The notes beneath the pieces were generated by a model. That model was given only the letters and a program-made list of their open reading frames with translations. It was not told the origin of the DNA and did no database searches. This document shows positions 63,939 to 64,000 of a DNA stretch of 64,000 nucleotides, one piece after another. How positions within the stretch are numbered: the first letter of the stretch is position 1; every line of letters begins with the position of its first letter. This DNA is from Thermodesulfobacteriota bacterium (GTDB lineage: Bacteria > Thermosulfidibacterota > Thermosulfidibacteria > Thermosulfidibacterales > B14-G1). The stretch is taken from contig JAJSAC010000063.1 of the NCBI GenBank assembly GCA_024274915.1, positions 19,976 through 83,975 of the forward strand. Reading direction: 5' to 3'. Both the position numbers and the translations under genes were made by a program.

Positions 63939-64000
63939 CTGATGGCTGATTGCTCATGGCTCATGGCTGATAGCAACTATGAGCATTGAACCATGAACTA

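Larger units (their letters stand above)
63700..64000. other. gene-free stretch after leuA: word-repeat hairpin and copy B of the 108-bp element
   Basis: No gene is seen from the leuA stop to the window end. It contains an inverted word repeat (63707-63730 against 63795-63818), an inner AAGGGGT/ACCCCTT hairpin near 63745-63770, copy B of the dispersed element, and then GGCTGATGGCTGATTGCTCATGG-type words up to the edge. Confidence 0.7.

Overview
This 64 kb window reads as one chromosomal stretch of a Gram-negative, anaerobic bacterium. The Gram-negative evidence is an RND efflux permease, a lipoprotein, the PilQ secretin and the Kdo transferase WaaA. The energy genes (periplasmic tetraheme cytochrome c3, ferredoxin-linked indolepyruvate oxidoreductase, PEP synthase, archaeal-type phosphoglycerate mutase, methylmalonyl-CoA mutase pathway) suggest a sulfur- or sulfate-reducing or syntrophic lineage, most like Desulfobacterota and perhaps thermophilic. 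That placement is inference. Genes are dense, with many 4-base stop/start overlaps. I saw no rRNA, tRNA, CRISPR array, prophage or insertion sequence.

Layout. 1-6.2 kb: RND permease tail, lipoprotein, PHP hydrolase, TPR protein, iorA-iorB-apgM. 6.4-10.4 kb: cytochrome c3, dnaG-rpoD. 10.4-11.8 kb: an antiporter on the minus strand. 11.9-20.3 kb: pilMNOPQ running directly into aroC-aroK-aroQ, an M24 peptidase and a thioesterase. 20.5-24.2 kb: hisD and PEP synthase. 24.2-28.2 kb: histidine kinase/HD-GYP pair, divergent NarL-type regulator, transaldolase. 28.4-37.8 kb: rsmA with an in-frame TGA, carboxylase (pccB, accC, carrier protein), methylmalonyl-CoA mutase large subunit, RqcH, a toxin-antitoxin pair with a frameshifted toxin, and methylmalonyl-CoA epimerase. 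37.8-46.3 kb: waaA; enolase with MaoC and a HEPN/MNT pair; a LOG-family protein; purC; relA/spoT; rpmB. 46.5-57 kb: DUF763, a PP-loop protein, plsY, a DHODH-like protein, comF, prmA, rsmE, nth, mreB with a GAF protein, and a Nudix hydrolase. 57-61.8 kb: bioB, a large winged-helix-like protein of unknown role, CheY-like, DUF523 and rhomboid proteins. 61.9-63.7 kb: leuA behind a complete leucine attenuator.

The most notable points are: (1) a leu leader peptide followed by six RNA segments that can form two coupled terminators or two coupled antiterminators; (2) rsmA, intact except for one in-frame TGA at a position I recall as often Cys, followed at once by a hairpin; (3) a 108-bp non-coding element present twice in opposite orientation, ungapped, with 11 of 12 differences being transitions; (4) a family of degenerate short-word inverted repeats filling many gene junctions; and (5) a PilQ that appears to carry an N-terminal SPOR-like domain.

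Metabolically, PccB/AccC/carrier, the mutase and the epimerase interconvert propionyl-CoA and succinyl-CoA. PEP synthase, enolase and ApgM give a gluconeogenic route. IorAB links aryl-pyruvate oxidation to ferredoxin, and AroC/K/Q supply chorismate.
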